Below are positions 1 to 11,900 of a stretch of 64,000 nt of DNA, piece by piece (position 1 is the first letter of the stretch; every line of letters begins with the position of its first letter). The notes beneath the pieces are model-generated. The model saw only the letters and a program-made list of their open reading frames with translations, did no database searches and had not been told where the DNA came from. The stretch lies in NCBI GenBank assembly GCA_019633425.1, contig WSUB01000034.1, positions 239,344 to 303,343 of the forward strand, in the 5' to 3' direction. The position numbers and the translations under genes are program-made. This stretch comes from Tulasnella sp. 424 (Eukaryota > Basidiomycota > Agaricomycetes > Cantharellales > Tulasnellaceae).

Positions 1-2195
1 GGTCAAACCCGTCTTGTTCACCTCCTCGGGTACATGTGTCAACTGAGCGGGAGGAGCGGAAGGGAGTTGCGCTCCGCCTGTCATTGAAGTTGCGTCGGTA
101 GCGACGGTATCGCCACCAAAGCCGGAGGGAGCCATGGAACTCATCGACTGGTTCCTCGTATGCGTCGAGGATGGAGGTCCTTGACTGCCCATTGGAATAG
201 TGGGAGGATATCCAAATGCAGGTCCCGGTCCAAATGGTCCTTGAGACATGGCTGGAGATGGAGTTTGGTACTGCTGTTGCGTAAGATAGTTGTGCATGCT
301 ACCGCTGGAGATCGGACCGGCGGTGAACGGGTTGATGCTGGTGTTCAACGACGAGGGCATCGTGAACCCGCTTCCGCTGTTTGGAATCCCAATCGGACTG
401 TTCTCGGTAACTAGCGACCGCTTGAGTTCGTTGATAGCGTTGGCAATCCGCATACGCTTCCCAAACGCAGCAATGTCGAGTTCCTTCAGCATGTTGACAT
501 CAAGCTCCAACAGTACATCTCCAGTAATATCGTTCTCTGTTGAAATATTTTGCTCAGTCATCATGAATTAGAAAGCGCAGCAAAGACAAGTAACGTACCA
601 ATGAACTTGGCCACAATGCCATCGTCGAACTTCTTGGACCTCAACCATTCGACCACTTGTTCCACGGTCCACTCCGCGGGATTGGATTTAGACGGAATCT
701 CCAAGCTGCCGATCAAAGACGGGGCAGCCGATCCGGGAGCCGACCCCGCCTGGAACGGATAAGATCCATTTGGGGAAGCGTTCAATGCGGTGGGGAAGTG
801 AGCCGATAGTGGGGTTGGTTGTACAGGTGTTAGGACACGCTGTAGCTGCTGAGTGACGATGGTGGCGGTGGGCATTGAAGGCATCGGGGAGTGGATCGGT
901 GGGAAGGTTATGGGGCTTGCGAGCTGCGGTTGAACGGGTTTCGGCGATGGGGGCGCTTGCATGAAAGTCGCCAGGCTGCCCATAGAAGGTGAAGCGGCAG
1001 CTGGCTCCTCCTCTTTGGACTGAAGAAACTCGACGGAAGCTGGTGGTTCAACAACCTGTGGTTTGGGAGTGGCCTTGACTTCCGGCGGCATCGCTGACTG
1101 CGGGGCTTCAGCCACAGTCGGAGATTTCGGCATCGTCGCTGGGTCAGGTTCGGAATAGAGTTTAGGTTCATTGGCGAACGCTCCTGGGGGACTCGGGGTG
1201 ATTGGAGATTTGAGAGATGAAGCAGACGAGGTTGTAGCGGTGATGAAATGGCTTTCTGTGGCTGATGCGGGAACGTCTTCGGCAGGCGAGACTTGAAGGG
1301 CAATAGGGGATCGGAGGGGGCTACGAGGCGGAGATGGAGGTGCCGGAGCCACCTCAGGTTCAAGTTCCTCCGCTTGCTTCGGCGGCGAATTGGGAGGTTC
1401 TTCTTGGACCGCGCTTTTCGCTACTCCTGGAGGAAGGGGTGTTCGGAGGTCGCCATGGTCTCCAAAGTTGGCTGCTCGAGCGGTTTCTGGAGGTGAATGC
1501 AATGGCGAAGTGATCTCGTCTTCCTCAGGCTCACTCTCGTCCGACATCTCGACGGGTATGGGAGGGGCCAATCGGTCATTCGACGCTTCGGCCGCGGCGG
1601 CGCGCTGGTTCGCTTTGGCGGCATTCTGTGCCAGAAGCTGTCTGCTATTTCCCTTCAACCCTCCTGGAGACTGCGCGTAGTCTTCTTCGTCTCCGGTGGT
1701 GTCGTGGTCCGTCTCGGTCCCGCTTTCAATGAACGAGAAGGTGCGCCGGGACGTATCGTCGGCTCCAGCGCCGCGAGCGACAGCGAGCTGGTCCAAGGCA
1801 TGCTGTACGTCCGTCATCGTAGCTGCCATCACCGCGTTGTCCCTCGAAGGACTTGTGCTTTCGTCAGGTTCCTCGGGGAGCGAGTCCAGTGTTGGGGGCA
1901 TCCGTAGTTCAGGGACGTTGCTGGGCTGTTGGCTGGGCGGGGTTGTAGTGGTATACGCCTCTGGAAAGAGACCGACTTGACCATTGGGAGTACGTCCCTG
2001 TCGAGAGCGAGGGAGAGAGTGGTCAGCTAACGGTTCTGATGTCCTCGCTTACGGGGGTGGCTGACTGACCTGCCACCATCCGTCTCCATACTGATCATCC
2101 TTTTCGACAACCTCGATGGCGTCTCCAGCTTTAAAGGATATCTCGTCTTCGTGCTCTGGCGAAAAATCGTGCAGAGCCCAAACGTATTCGACCAT
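1..2195 (-). CDS. Boi1/Boi2/Pob1-like SH3-SAM polarity scaffold (3' part outside window)
   Basis: Three exons on the minus strand: 2070-2195, 599-1997 and <1-536; all joins keep frame. The start is the ATG at 2195. Residues 1-57 form an SH3 domain (ALHDF near residue 7, a WW pair at 40-41, GLFPEAY at 51-57). A long Ser/Pro/Glu-rich disordered linker follows. A SAM domain starts near residue 483 (EWTVEQVVEWL) and crosses the second intron, ending with LLELDVNMLKELDI and GKRMRIANAI. Then comes a Gln/Ser/Pro-rich tail that runs off the window. SH3 plus SAM in this order is the layout of yeast Boi1/Boi2 and fission yeast Pob1, which link Cdc42 and formin/exocyst functions at growth sites. The PH domain of that family should lie just beyond base 1; this is an expectation, not seen. 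Diverges from the 7TM gene at 3085. Confidence 0.88.
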
Positions 2196-3084
2196 GGTGA
2201 GTAAGTGGACGGGGGGAGGGGGGTGAGGGGAGGGCGGAAAGCTTTGAGGTGGGGACCGCGGAAGCCGAAAGAGTTTGGGATGTGGACCGACAGACGCTTG
2301 TTTGTCAATCCCTGGATTCGTAAGCAGCGAAAATTCGTTTTGGCGTTGTCTTCCCTTCTCTCAATTACTTTGATAGACACTCACCCCTTCCCAGATATTA
2401 CTGCGGATATTTGCGAAGACCACTACTAGGTCAGAGGGCAATTAGGGGTCACGTTCGACAGTTCAAGAGGGAGTGCAATGGATTTCCTCAAACATCGCTC
2501 GGATCAAAACAAAAAACAAACGATAGAACTTCTCGATCCCTGGGCATCGGGCCCTGTTGGCAGCTCTGCAGCGCACCGAGTGTGTAGACCGCTGGTCTCT
2601 ACTTAGACTGCAGTCCATGAGGTCAACATATCTTCGAGTCGCTCGCCCACGATCGGTTTGTGTAGCTTCCACGCTCTATTTATGCCACACCGACATTCCC
2701 TGGCACCCTTTGTGCGTCATCTCCGCTTCAAGCCCATCCAGGTTTTGCCGCACGCCCGTGGATGGCAACTGTTTCAGACCCACGTGACCTGATCCCCGGT
2801 TTGTCGCCGTTGCCGACTCGCTTAGGCGCGCCTTGAGTCGGAGCCCTTTCTCCCCCGTCGCCGGGTCCTTCACTACGGACTCAACCGCATCGCCATGAAC
2901 CGCCCAAATACTCAGTCGCGAATCAAACATAAATCCCGCCTTCTATCCCTCTTCTCCCCCCCTTTACTACTCTTCAATATCCATCTATCCATCGCCCGCC
3001 TTCTTGACGTCGGTGGACTTTGGTTAATTTCTTATTTACTCTATACTGTAACTCTTTTATCTGGCTAGCGTTGAGCCAGCCCAA
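2196..3084. other. divergent intergenic region, no gene seen
   Basis: About 890 bp between two divergent start codons. It must hold both promoters. The part next to 3085 is CT-rich (2940-3060), as is usual upstream of basidiomycete genes. The short open frames in it (for example minus 2676-2930) lack domains and splice support and I read none of them as genes. Confidence 0.6.
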
Positions 3085-4712
3085 ATGTCTTCAACGCCCA
3101 TGACCACCACACCAACCGAACTTAACACTCCTAGTAAGCCTTATTTCACTCTCTAATCCTTCTCCACGAGCTAATTGTGAAACCACCAGATATTTATATT
3201 AATCCTGAGCATCGCAAATCAGCCACTCTTTTAGCATGGTACTGGATCTTGATCGTCGGCGGTCAAATCCTTCTCCCTTTCCTTCTGGCCACCATGATTT
3301 TGAGCCGCAACGTCCGCCGAGATCCAACTCTAGTGAACATGATTATCTCGTGGATCATATTCACGGTAGTTCTCTGCATGCTGTGAGTGCTGATTCGCTT
3401 TATATTTATTCACCTATTAACCAAGTTGGCGCTGTAGTTACTACGCTGGTGATCAAAGCGGAGCAGAACCACCGTTTGGTGTATGTCTTGCCCAGGCGAG
3501 CATGTTAGCCGGCGCTCCAGTGATGTAAGTGATACTGATTTGAAATGACGTCAGATACAAATCCTAACTCTCCCTTTGTAGGTCTTGCGCAGCCGGACTT
3601 GCACTTGTCCTGCAGGTATTCCTGGGGCTGCGGAACTTGGTCCAGAAAGTAAACACTTCGGGGAGAATGACCCCTAGAGATGATCGTCGGTACCAGGTCG
3701 ATACCCGTTGGCGTGCCAGAGCTGTACGTGTTTGGGTGCCGCTTCAGACATGGTTCGCTGCTGACAGACTTCTCCGCGCCCTACATTAGTTCGTCGGCGT
3801 ACCCTATATCCTTCTATTTATATTCACCATCGCGTCTGTAATAATTGGCCTTCGAGATCGCAGCCTCATCAACCGGAAGAGGAGTTGGCTGTTCTGTTCC
3901 ATCGATGGTCCCATGGTCATCGCTGTTTCGGTCGTCTCTGCCGTCCTGTCTGGCATAACGGTTTTGCTCGAGGGTACGTGGGGCACCTTCGCTACATGTA
4001 TTCGTAAGGGCTAACAAGGGCCTACGCTCTTAACAGGATGGATCGCGTTGCTCTTCTACCGCCACGGAACCCAAATCGCGTCCACCAAGACGGAGTCAGC
4101 TTTCAACGTCCGAATCATCCTTCGCGTCATCGCTTTCTCCTTATACTCTGGATTTTGCTGGGTGTCCTTCATAATCTTTGGGACCAAGTGGGACGTCGTG
4201 CCCTGGATGTTGACGGCCACTGTGCCACTGGTTGCGTTCGTCATCTTTGGCAGTCAGAAGGTACGTCGGTCTTATATCATCCAACTCATAAAACCTTTCT
4301 CACAAGTCTCTTGTCATGCGAACAACAGTCAGTATTGCGTGTTTGGACCTTCTGGATCCCTCGTAAACCCAGAGAAGAACTACAACCTCCCAGCCCGTTG
4401 ACACCCAGCGCCAATTCCTACGACCCTCGCAAACCTTTTGCCGCGCTCTCTACGGCGAAGTTCACCGCTTTCAGAGGTTCAAAGGGGATCCTCGTCGCTT
4501 TACCGCCCCAAGCGCACCTACCTCTGGCTAACGACGATCGAAAGTTGGCACTCACTCAAAGCCGAGAAGGCTCGCTTGATGGGCATAAGGGGCTGGTCGA
4601 CCTTACTCGTTCGACGAGTGAGACTGGAAGCGTTTCGAGTTCACCGTCTTCACCTGGGGACGAGTATGGGTGGGAGAAAGGCTACAAGAAGACCGTCGGT
4701 CTCGTTCGTTGA
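3085..4712 (+). CDS. seven-transmembrane receptor-like membrane protein
   Basis: Seven exons: 3085-3133, 3190-3382, 3438-3524, 3582-3723, 3790-3973, 4037-4260, 4329-4712; 420 residues, every phase consistent. Seven strongly hydrophobic segments are visible: near residues 31-54 (WYWILIVGGQILLPFLL), 62-85, 100-130, 158-178, 190-220, 235-260 and 262-285. Arg/Lys-rich short loops lie between them and the last segment is followed by a basic WIPRKPREE stretch. About 115 residues of hydrophilic Ser/Pro-rich tail follow, presumably cytosolic. The loop with YYAGDQSG followed by CLAQASMLAG after TM2 is a pattern I associate with uncharacterised Agaricomycete 7TM proteins related to G-protein-coupled receptors. 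The ligand is unknown. The first exon is only 49 nt; the ATG at 3085 is the first one in frame. Some other polytopic membrane protein is possible, but seven helices and a long C-tail favour a receptor. Confidence 0.8.
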
Positions 4713-4871
4713 TTAAGCCGCTTTGGTGTCCGTTGTCTGATGTACCAAACCTTCCTATATTCTATATGATACATGTCGCATGATCCTTGATCTCGGTTGT
4801 GGCTGAGTCCTAAATTAAACCACCTGCTTGAACGCCTCGCGGGCAACATGCTGGGTCCGTGCCGTGTCTCT

Positions 4872-4899
4872 GAACCGTGAGAGGATCAACAAGCCACCG
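4872..4899 (+). promoter_or_regulatory. shared upstream box of the F-box/LIM-binding array
   Basis: A 28-bp stretch beginning GAACCGTGAGAG and ending AAGCCACCG lies about 75 bp before the F-box A start codon. Near-identical copies sit at 8791, 18305 and 20764, upstream of every gene in the array that keeps the original promoter. Conservation while the flanks diverge suggests a promoter or leader element. No factor is assigned. Confidence 0.45.
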
Positions 4900-4973
4900 T
4901 TCTCGGCCCTTTGTCTCTCCCTTGTCCAGCTCCGTCCTCTTCAACCTCTGCCAAGAGCCGGACCACATCAAAC

Positions 4974-6788
4974 ATGAATCCTGCAACGAAGCCCACTGTC
5001 GAATTCGTCGTCGATATTCTCTTGCAATCTATCCAAGAGGAAAACAAAAACGCGCTAGACGCGATGAGGTCTGTTTAGTCCGAGCGGTGTCTGCTTGATG
5101 GCTTAACTCTGACAAAGTTCTGGCTCTATTCGGTATAAAGACGCCTGCTAGCAAATCAAGGAGAACCCGAAAATGACACTGCAATGCTCGGTCACGTTGA
5201 CAGCTATGCGGGCGCCATCAAGTCAACACTCGATGACATTCAGCGACACCTCCTCGACAAGATGTCGGCGCTCCACAAAGAACACAACAGAATGATACCA
5301 TTGCATCGACTTCCAATTGAAGTTTTTGTTCAAATAATTACTGGAGCATTGGAACCCTTCCAGACCTACGTTTGGGCCCATCCGAGTCAGCCCCAGACAC
5401 ACCTAGGACGGCTTCTCACGCTTTGCAAGGTCTGCAAGCGATGGAGGGACGTTATCGGCGGTACACCATCATTATGGGCTACCATTGACGTCCGAGACCC
5501 CCCAGCTCTCATCTCTGTTGCGATTTCTCGCTCATCGAACCACCCTCTTAACATTATCGGTGTATCGTCGTCCAGCCCCCCAAAGTATTGGGGTCTCCCG
5601 GTCGGGTCGAAACGGTTTGAAAACCTAGCAATTGTGCATTCTCGAAGATGGCGCTTCGTCCAACTTGTAGTTGCATCTTCTGAGGACGCGCAGGCTCTCA
5701 TTAACGCGCCTGCACCCCGCTTGCAGAGCCTAGAAGTGAGATCCACGGTGCAATGTAGGGTCAATTTTCAAAAGGAGGGTAGCATGCTTCGAGAAACCGG
5801 TAATGGTCTTCGCCGCCTTGCTTTGCACGGGTTGGCAATCCCATGGAGCGGTTGTATGCTGCATGGCCTTCGATACCTTTCTATCTCAGGCGTGGACGAA
5901 TTTGCTCCATCTTTTGACGAGATCTTGGGAGTACTCCGGATGTGTCAGGCCTTGGTGGAAGTGGACCTAGCACTTAGGCCAACAGCGACTGTCGGGACAT
6001 CTAAAAATGAATGTCCTTTCACTCTAAGCCAACTTCGCTCCATGACATTCCGCCCTGTCAGCCCATCCTGGGTCTTTATTCTCCTTAAAATCATCAGCAC
6101 CCCTTCTGTTCGACACGTCTCTCTTGATCTCGACTTCTCAGGTGTAGGACACCTGCTCCCTTCCATCATTAAAAGCGTTCGTGCACTTTTGTCCAGGGCC
6201 ATTGATGCACCATATTACCTGGGAATAACGGCCTGGCAAAATCGTCTGGGTTGGACCTGTTATTCAAGCGAGACAGGTCGTGGTGGATGGGGTTTTGCTG
6301 TCACGGCACGGAATAGCCCCGTGAATGAGATACTGGAAGCGATTTTGCTCGAAATGGATGCCAATAGATTTGCGCCGGAGTCCATCACGATCGCTTTCGA
6401 AGAGCTTCTTCATTCGGAATTTTCCGCGGCCATGCGGAAGTTGGACGGTGTAGACGGCATCCTTGAATTCAGCGTGAGCTGCTGTGATCTCGGACCCCTT
6501 TTCACATACATGTCCAGTAACACAACGAGTCATGCGTGGGGATTGCCAGAGTTGGAGGAGCTCGTCATATACGATTGTGTCTATGACCCGGCTAAACTGC
6601 TGGACATGGTCTTAAATCGGTACGGGGGAGAAGGGGATAGCATTTCGGATGGGGGAGGTCGTCCCCCTCCATTTAAACGTATATGTATAAGTCATGTGCC
6701 GGGTGAAGCTGACGAACAGACACTCGGATTGGTGAAGGATATCGTAGGGCACGATTGTTTTATGTTGGATGACGATGTGGAGCGATGA
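4974..6788 (+). CDS. F-box/leucine-rich protein, array copy A
   Basis: Two exons: 4974-5068 and 5141-6788; 580 residues. The intron is supported by all four array copies: each keeps AG at the border, a 70-73 nt intron and an open frame across the join, although the encoded linker has diverged. Order of parts: a short N-terminal helix (MNPATKPTVEF...), a predicted coiled coil (LDDIQRHLLDKMSALHKEHNRM), an F-box-like motif (IPLHRLPIEVFVQIITGAL, then CKVCKRWRDVIGGTPSLWATI), and about 400 residues of irregular leucine-rich repeats with the LRYLSISG type of strand. The family recruits substrates to SCF ubiquitin ligases through Skp1; which substrate is unknown. A start at 5184 would give a shorter 534-residue form without the first exon. 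Agaricomycetes commonly carry large, fast-evolving F-box families of this form. Confidence 0.85.
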
Positions 6789-7578
6789 ACAGGATACCTC
6801 TTTCTCCTTTCCATTATTCCCAGAGTGGTTCCAACAAGTTGCGGTGCACCTTGTTGACATAAAGGACTTGGTTACTAGCTCAGGATTTAGCTGGCTGTGT
6901 CCGTTACTTGTGTTTATTTGTGTATGGATGTTCAATACGTTTTGAAATAATGTAATTGAGCCGGGGCTGAGCTGTTATAAAGCCTCCGAGTCCGAAGGCA
7001 GCGTGCCTCTGTAGCGTACGGATGGATAATGCAGTTTCCAAGAGTAACCTCAGATATGTCGGAGAATAAATCTACTTAGGAACTAGATTATATTTCTTAC
7101 AGGAAGTGTAGTATTGGTAGCGCTCCTTCTCTCCATTGAACACGACATCCTGTTCCACGGACGTGTGGGCCCTAGAAGGTTGCTAACAGTTGATAGGAAG
7201 AGGAGGGACAAATATTGGGATCGGCATTATAAGGAGTAAATCATGAGCTATAAAGACAAAATATGGGTGTCGGGTGTGGTCAAGACTCCTATGTTTTCTT
7301 CAAAGGTTTCTCACACACGACGCACCTTGCTGACTGAGCAAGCATCTCCAGCCCGACCGAGAGCACTCTAGCTTAATGGCTCGAACAAGAGTTTCTGTCA
7401 TGAAGTAACACGATCAAGAATTCCTATACCGTTAGTAGGTGACTGGTGCTTACCACAAGTATCCATCCACGTGGCCCGTGCTTCATCGTGTACACCCCGG
7501 CATCAGCTGCGACATCGAGGCTATGGCGCGGATGCTCTGAGCTTTGAAACATGAAGAAATGCAGCTGCTTAAAGGCTA
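6789..7578. other. intergenic, no gene seen
   Basis: AT-richer, many stops in all frames. The first 150 bp is the duplicated 3' flank of the F-box unit. Nothing else recognised. Confidence 0.6.
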
Positions 7579-8492
7579 CTAATCATCAGAATACCATCGT
7601 CTAGCAATTCGTCGATTCGATGCACAGTACTCACTAACATCGCCTTCCATGTGCGGACAGACAGTGTTATCCGGCATTATCTTCCATATACGAGTGTGAC
7701 CTGGTCCGTCCTGACTGGCTGTACTTGATCGAAACGAGCCCTCATAATTAAAAGCTGCAAGTGTCGCAAAGCTATAACTAATCAGGTCAGACTCCCCAAA
7801 ACCAGGGATGGGATCTCCGTACTTAGGAGAGCCGATTGTCACAGACGGAGCCTGAGAGTCCCAGTGGATACCCAATAATTGATTTTTTCCATCCTGACGC
7901 TATACATGAACTGTTATCTTTGCCGCACGTAAAAAAAAGGGGGGGGGGAGACTAAGTCACCTTAATCTCAAGCTCAAAAAGCCCCCCCACTGGGCGTAAG
8001 AGAGTGAGAGTGCCTCAGTCACAGAGGTACCAGCACCCAGTCCAGTATTACTTGCGGTACGTCCATATCCAAGGTAGCCAAAGTTCAAGGAGTTTGCGCC
8101 AATGACTTTAATCCGACCTGTGCGGGCCCGCGGCAGAGGCCCGAGCCTCGCCGTTGGAATAGAAGTCTGCAGCATGCTAAGATGGCACGTCAGCGGTAGC
8201 CTAAATAGGATGAAATTAATGTTAACGCTTTCTCATACCTCGATTCCGCAAACGGTAGCATATCCTCGTCATCTTCCGGCTGAGGGTACTTTGTCAACAG
8301 TGCATGACGAAGTAGCCTCCAGTCACATTGCACCTCTGGGTCAAGACTGTCATAATATCTGAGTGCCTTTCCTGAAATGCAAGCCAATGCCAAATCGGCC
8401 ATCCATGCATGGTCTCGAATCTTTCCCGCCGCATATGCCACCCTGTGAATAGCCCGAATGAACTCCTCGCATTCGTCTCCGTCCCTTCCCAC
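7579..8492 (-). pseudogene. decayed Gag-like domain protein of the Agaricomycete type
   Basis: Reading on the minus strand, exon-like pieces follow one another: about 8250-8492 (EFIRAIHRVAYAAGKIRD, then LACISGKALRYYDSLDPEVQ, then LRHALLTKYP), about 7957-8176 (SIPTARLGPLPRARTGRIKV...), and 7579 to about 7870 (LLGIHWDSQAPSVTIGSPKY...). The first piece resembles retrotransposon Gag-like helical domains (ISGKALRYYDSL). Proteins with this N-terminus joined to a GRIKV-type beta domain are common in Agaricomycetes. The copy looks broken. A run of seven G (complement of 7982-7988) shifts the frame by two; with five G the frame would continue as WGLFELEIK into the next piece. No clear start exon is found beyond 8492, where GATTAG precedes the first piece. 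A sequencing error in the homopolymer cannot be excluded. Confidence 0.55.
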
Positions 8493-8790
8493 AAACAGAA
8501 TATCTTCTAATCAAACGGTCATGAATGATTTTCCGGAAAGGGTCAAAAGTCCAACAGACCGTCGCTGGCCATGCTATCCAAGCTCCGGCGGAGAGAAGGT
8601 CAAGTTGTTCCTTACCGACTCGGAATGAATGGAGAAGTCGCGGTTAAATGGAATAAGGACTCGTGGTCATAAAATTAGGAGAGAGTAAACCTACCGCTAC
8701 ACTGAAAGTTTGAGTGCTCGTTATCCTAGTGGTGGTTTCTAGCGACGTTGTAGGTCAGTTGCACTGTAGGCAGAGGGCTGCAAAGCCACC

Positions 8791-8818
8791 GAACCGTGAG
8801 AGAATCGATAAGCCACCA
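8791..8818 (+). promoter_or_regulatory. shared upstream box, before chimeric copy 1
   Basis: Copy of the 28-bp GAACCGTGAGAG...AAGCCACC element found before F-box genes A and C, here in front of the LIM-binding copy. The leader between it and the ATG (CTTGTCCAGCTC, GTACCGTCTTCATGA, ACCACAT) also matches the F-box leader. So this copy uses an F-box promoter. Confidence 0.45.
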
Positions 8819-8909
8819 AGCTCGGGTCCAGTTCATTGCAATCTCTTGTCCAGCTCCAGGTACCGTCTTCATGAGCTCAAACTCTACCAGGGACCATACC
8901 ACATAAAGC

Positions 8910-11900
8910 ATGAATCCTACTACGTCTCAGCAGAAGCAGTTGAACGCGATGGCGATGGCTGAAGGCATCCCTGGTTTCCCTATTGGCGGAGGTCCAGGTC
9001 CGTCCGGTGTGCCTGGATTTGGCGTCGGTGGACAAGTGGGAATGTGTGCAGGTGGTACTAACGCTACTGGAATGCGCGGAAATACTATGGGTGGATTGGG
9101 CATAGCCAACAACATGGGTACCAACATGGGGGTTGCCATGGGTGGAATGAACGTCGGTGGTGCGCTCGGTGTCGGTGCCAGCGGCATGAGTATTAACATC
9201 CCTCCAGGTCAACGTCAGCCACCCGGTGTAGCCCACTTCGGAGGCAATCCAATGACCATGGGAGGACATAATCGACCGAATGGCGCCAATCCAGGGATGC
9301 AGCAGTGCGTAGTCTCTGGTCAAAATAGTTTCAGTGGTCCGTCGGGGACACCTGTAGGAGTGTTCAACTCGACCAATATTGGCAAGAATATGAGCGCACC
9401 AGCTGGCGCAGACGGTGGAATTGGCTCGCAAGGGATGATGGGCGGCGCCGCTCATCAGGCCAATCAACTCCCTGGCGGAAACGTGGCCGGATTGGGCGCT
9501 CACGCCAATCCGCAGACGATGCAGCTGATGGGCCAACAGCACCATCCACAGCAGCAGCAACAACAACAAGGCCCACAAGGCTCAAACATGCAGCAGGCTC
9601 AGCAGATCCCTGGTCAACCTCGTCCATCATCCGTAGTCGGCAACACTGAGGCGTTCCAACCTCCGAATAACCCTTCCCTTGGCCGACCTCCGAGTACAGC
9701 GGCGCAACAATATCCAAACCAAATGAGCGGGACGCGGGTTGGGATCGTGTCTGGCATGGGTGGGATGAGCGTCATGCCCGGTATGCTTGGAGGCGTTGCT
9801 GGCACATCGTCCCCGTGTGGCTCGCCCACCCAGCACGGACAGCCCGGGAACAACGGTCCAAGAGGTCAACATCCTATGGGGATGCATCAGATGACTCCCC
9901 AGCAGAACACTGGGAACCAGCACACTCCGATGATGGGTCAAGCTCGACCGCCTTCGCGACCGCAGCATGGTGGACCACTCGGTCAGCAACCCCAACAGCA
10001 AGGTCCTCAATTCGGCCCTGGGGTTGGTCGTGTACCGACACCGCAGATGAACCATCAGCTCCAACAGCTGCAACAGTGGATGATGCAGCAGCAGAGCCAG
10101 AGGGAACCAGGACAGCAGTTTGGGAACCAGGACATGGGCGGCATCGCTCCATACCTGACGGGCGGAGGACCTCAAGCTCCGGCTCAAGGCCATCCTGCCA
10201 ACCTAATCGCTACGCCATCCCAGCAAGCCGCAAGAGTCGAGTCTTACGCGAGCAATATCTCTTATCAAACTGGTCCAGGGAATCTTAATTCCACCGGTCT
10301 CGGCAATCAACTTCTTCCTTGGAGTGGTCATTTACCATTTGGACCTGTTTGGGGCGCGCTTGGTTGGAATATCCCTTCGGCAACTGGCGGTCCTTCATCT
10401 ACGAACAACCTCATGTCGCCCGCGAATTCGCAGCAGGGAGGTCAACCAACCCCGAACCAACAAGGCATGCAGCAACCTCCGACAGGCATGGGTATGGGAC
10501 TTGAAGGACGAGGTCCGATGCCAGGGCAACCTGGGCAGCTTGGTCAACAACAGCAACACGGCGGGATGCCTTCACCCCACCAGCAGCAGTACGGACTTTC
10601 TCAATCCGGTCCTCATCCTCCACCACCACCGACGGGACAACAAGGCGGTCCGCCTCATCCGAATGGAGCGGTCGTAAGGATGCCGCCTCAGCTTCAGCAG
10701 ACGCAGTCGATGATCCGAGCGGAGAGTGTGGGTGCTGGGAATCCGGGGACCCCTGGTGCTGGACCTGGACTTGGTGTGGATGTTTCGACTCCTGGTCCGT
10801 TGGGCGTTGTGGGACCACCCGGAGGTGCACCGGGTGCGAATAGGCAGATGATGATGATGACGACTACCGCGCAGTATAAGTGAGTTTTTCCTTTTGGCTG
10901 ATTTTTTATTTTCGAGCGGCTAGGTTAATGATTTTTTGGGGTGGCTTTTTAGGATGGCGTCGTTAACCTATATTGGATTAGGTCAAGGTGTTATCAGGAT
11001 GTTGGAATTCAGTAGTGCGATGGCGAATGGGCATAGCGTACGTTGTTTCGGGACTTTCTTGGACGAGCGGGTTTTGACTTTTTGATCGATCACAGCAACC
11101 GTACCAATATTGGGGTGCTCTAGTCGACGACTTTTTCGTTCCCAAGAAAGGGTGCATGCGGATGACGTTGACGAAGGATGATGCTGAAGTCAAACCTTTT
11201 GGTAAGGTCTCCCACAGCGGTCTGACTGACAGTCTGCTGATGGGGAACCTTTGTTTTAGAAATTTTCACCCCCACACTGCCTCGCTTTTTCTTCAGCTCG
11301 TTCTGTTCCGGCGTGACCTCGATCCATCTTACCCTGAACGCCGTCCGCGAAAGCTGTCCAGCTCCCGGGGAAGGCATCGTCGATTGCACCAACGCTTCGT
11401 TCACCTACACCTTTGACTCTGGCTATGTCGTCGTCCTCAGCGGTCCCCTCCGCGCCCACATCTACCTTGTTCCGGATATGGCTTCTCAAAGCACCGATGG
11501 TCCTTCGCCTCAGCCTCACCCAAGGCAAGGTCAAGCCGGTCCTAGCCACTCGCTCAAGTTCAATTACATCGAGTTCACTTCTAAGAAAGTCAGCAAAACC
11601 ATCGACCCGAACGCCGTCAAGGGCCCTCGAATACTTGTGCCCTCCCCGCCGTCGTCGGAGGTGTGGATCGAAGCTGAGAATCCTATGGGTGTGATGAACG
11701 GCATGGTAGGAGGGGGTACGCCGGTAAATAACTTGGCGAATGGGCATGAGAGCACAGGAAGCGGGGCAAGTTCGCCGCCGACGTTGGTTGGTGGGAGTAG
11801 AACAGCGTCGAGCGCTAAGACAACAATAGGGGGGCCTGGAGAGCGGGGTTGGCTGATTGAGAGAGCGTTCTTGCCTGCCGAGCCAGTGAACGCGTTTGGC

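Larger units (their letters stand above)
4800..6935 (+). repeat. segmental duplication unit A (promoter plus F-box gene)
   Basis: This block is similar along its length to 18240-20340 (unit C), and from about 4900 on to the F-box parts of units B and D. Homology begins in the promoter (the CCTAAATT..CTTGAACGCC stretch near 4810) and continues past the F-box stop codon to about 6930 (shared CAACAAGTTG, GGTTACTAG and GTTACTTG-type words). Unlike units B and C, no TTC27 fragment follows it. Confidence 0.75.

Noticed and set aside
561..1901. 446-codon minus frame as a complete gene
   Set aside because: It is only the middle exon of the Boi/Pob1-like gene; SH3 and the second half of SAM lie in neighbouring exons.
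5184..5186. ATG at 5184 as the main start of F-box A
   Set aside because: All four copies keep an upstream exon and intron with open frame across the join, so the start at 4974 is better supported.
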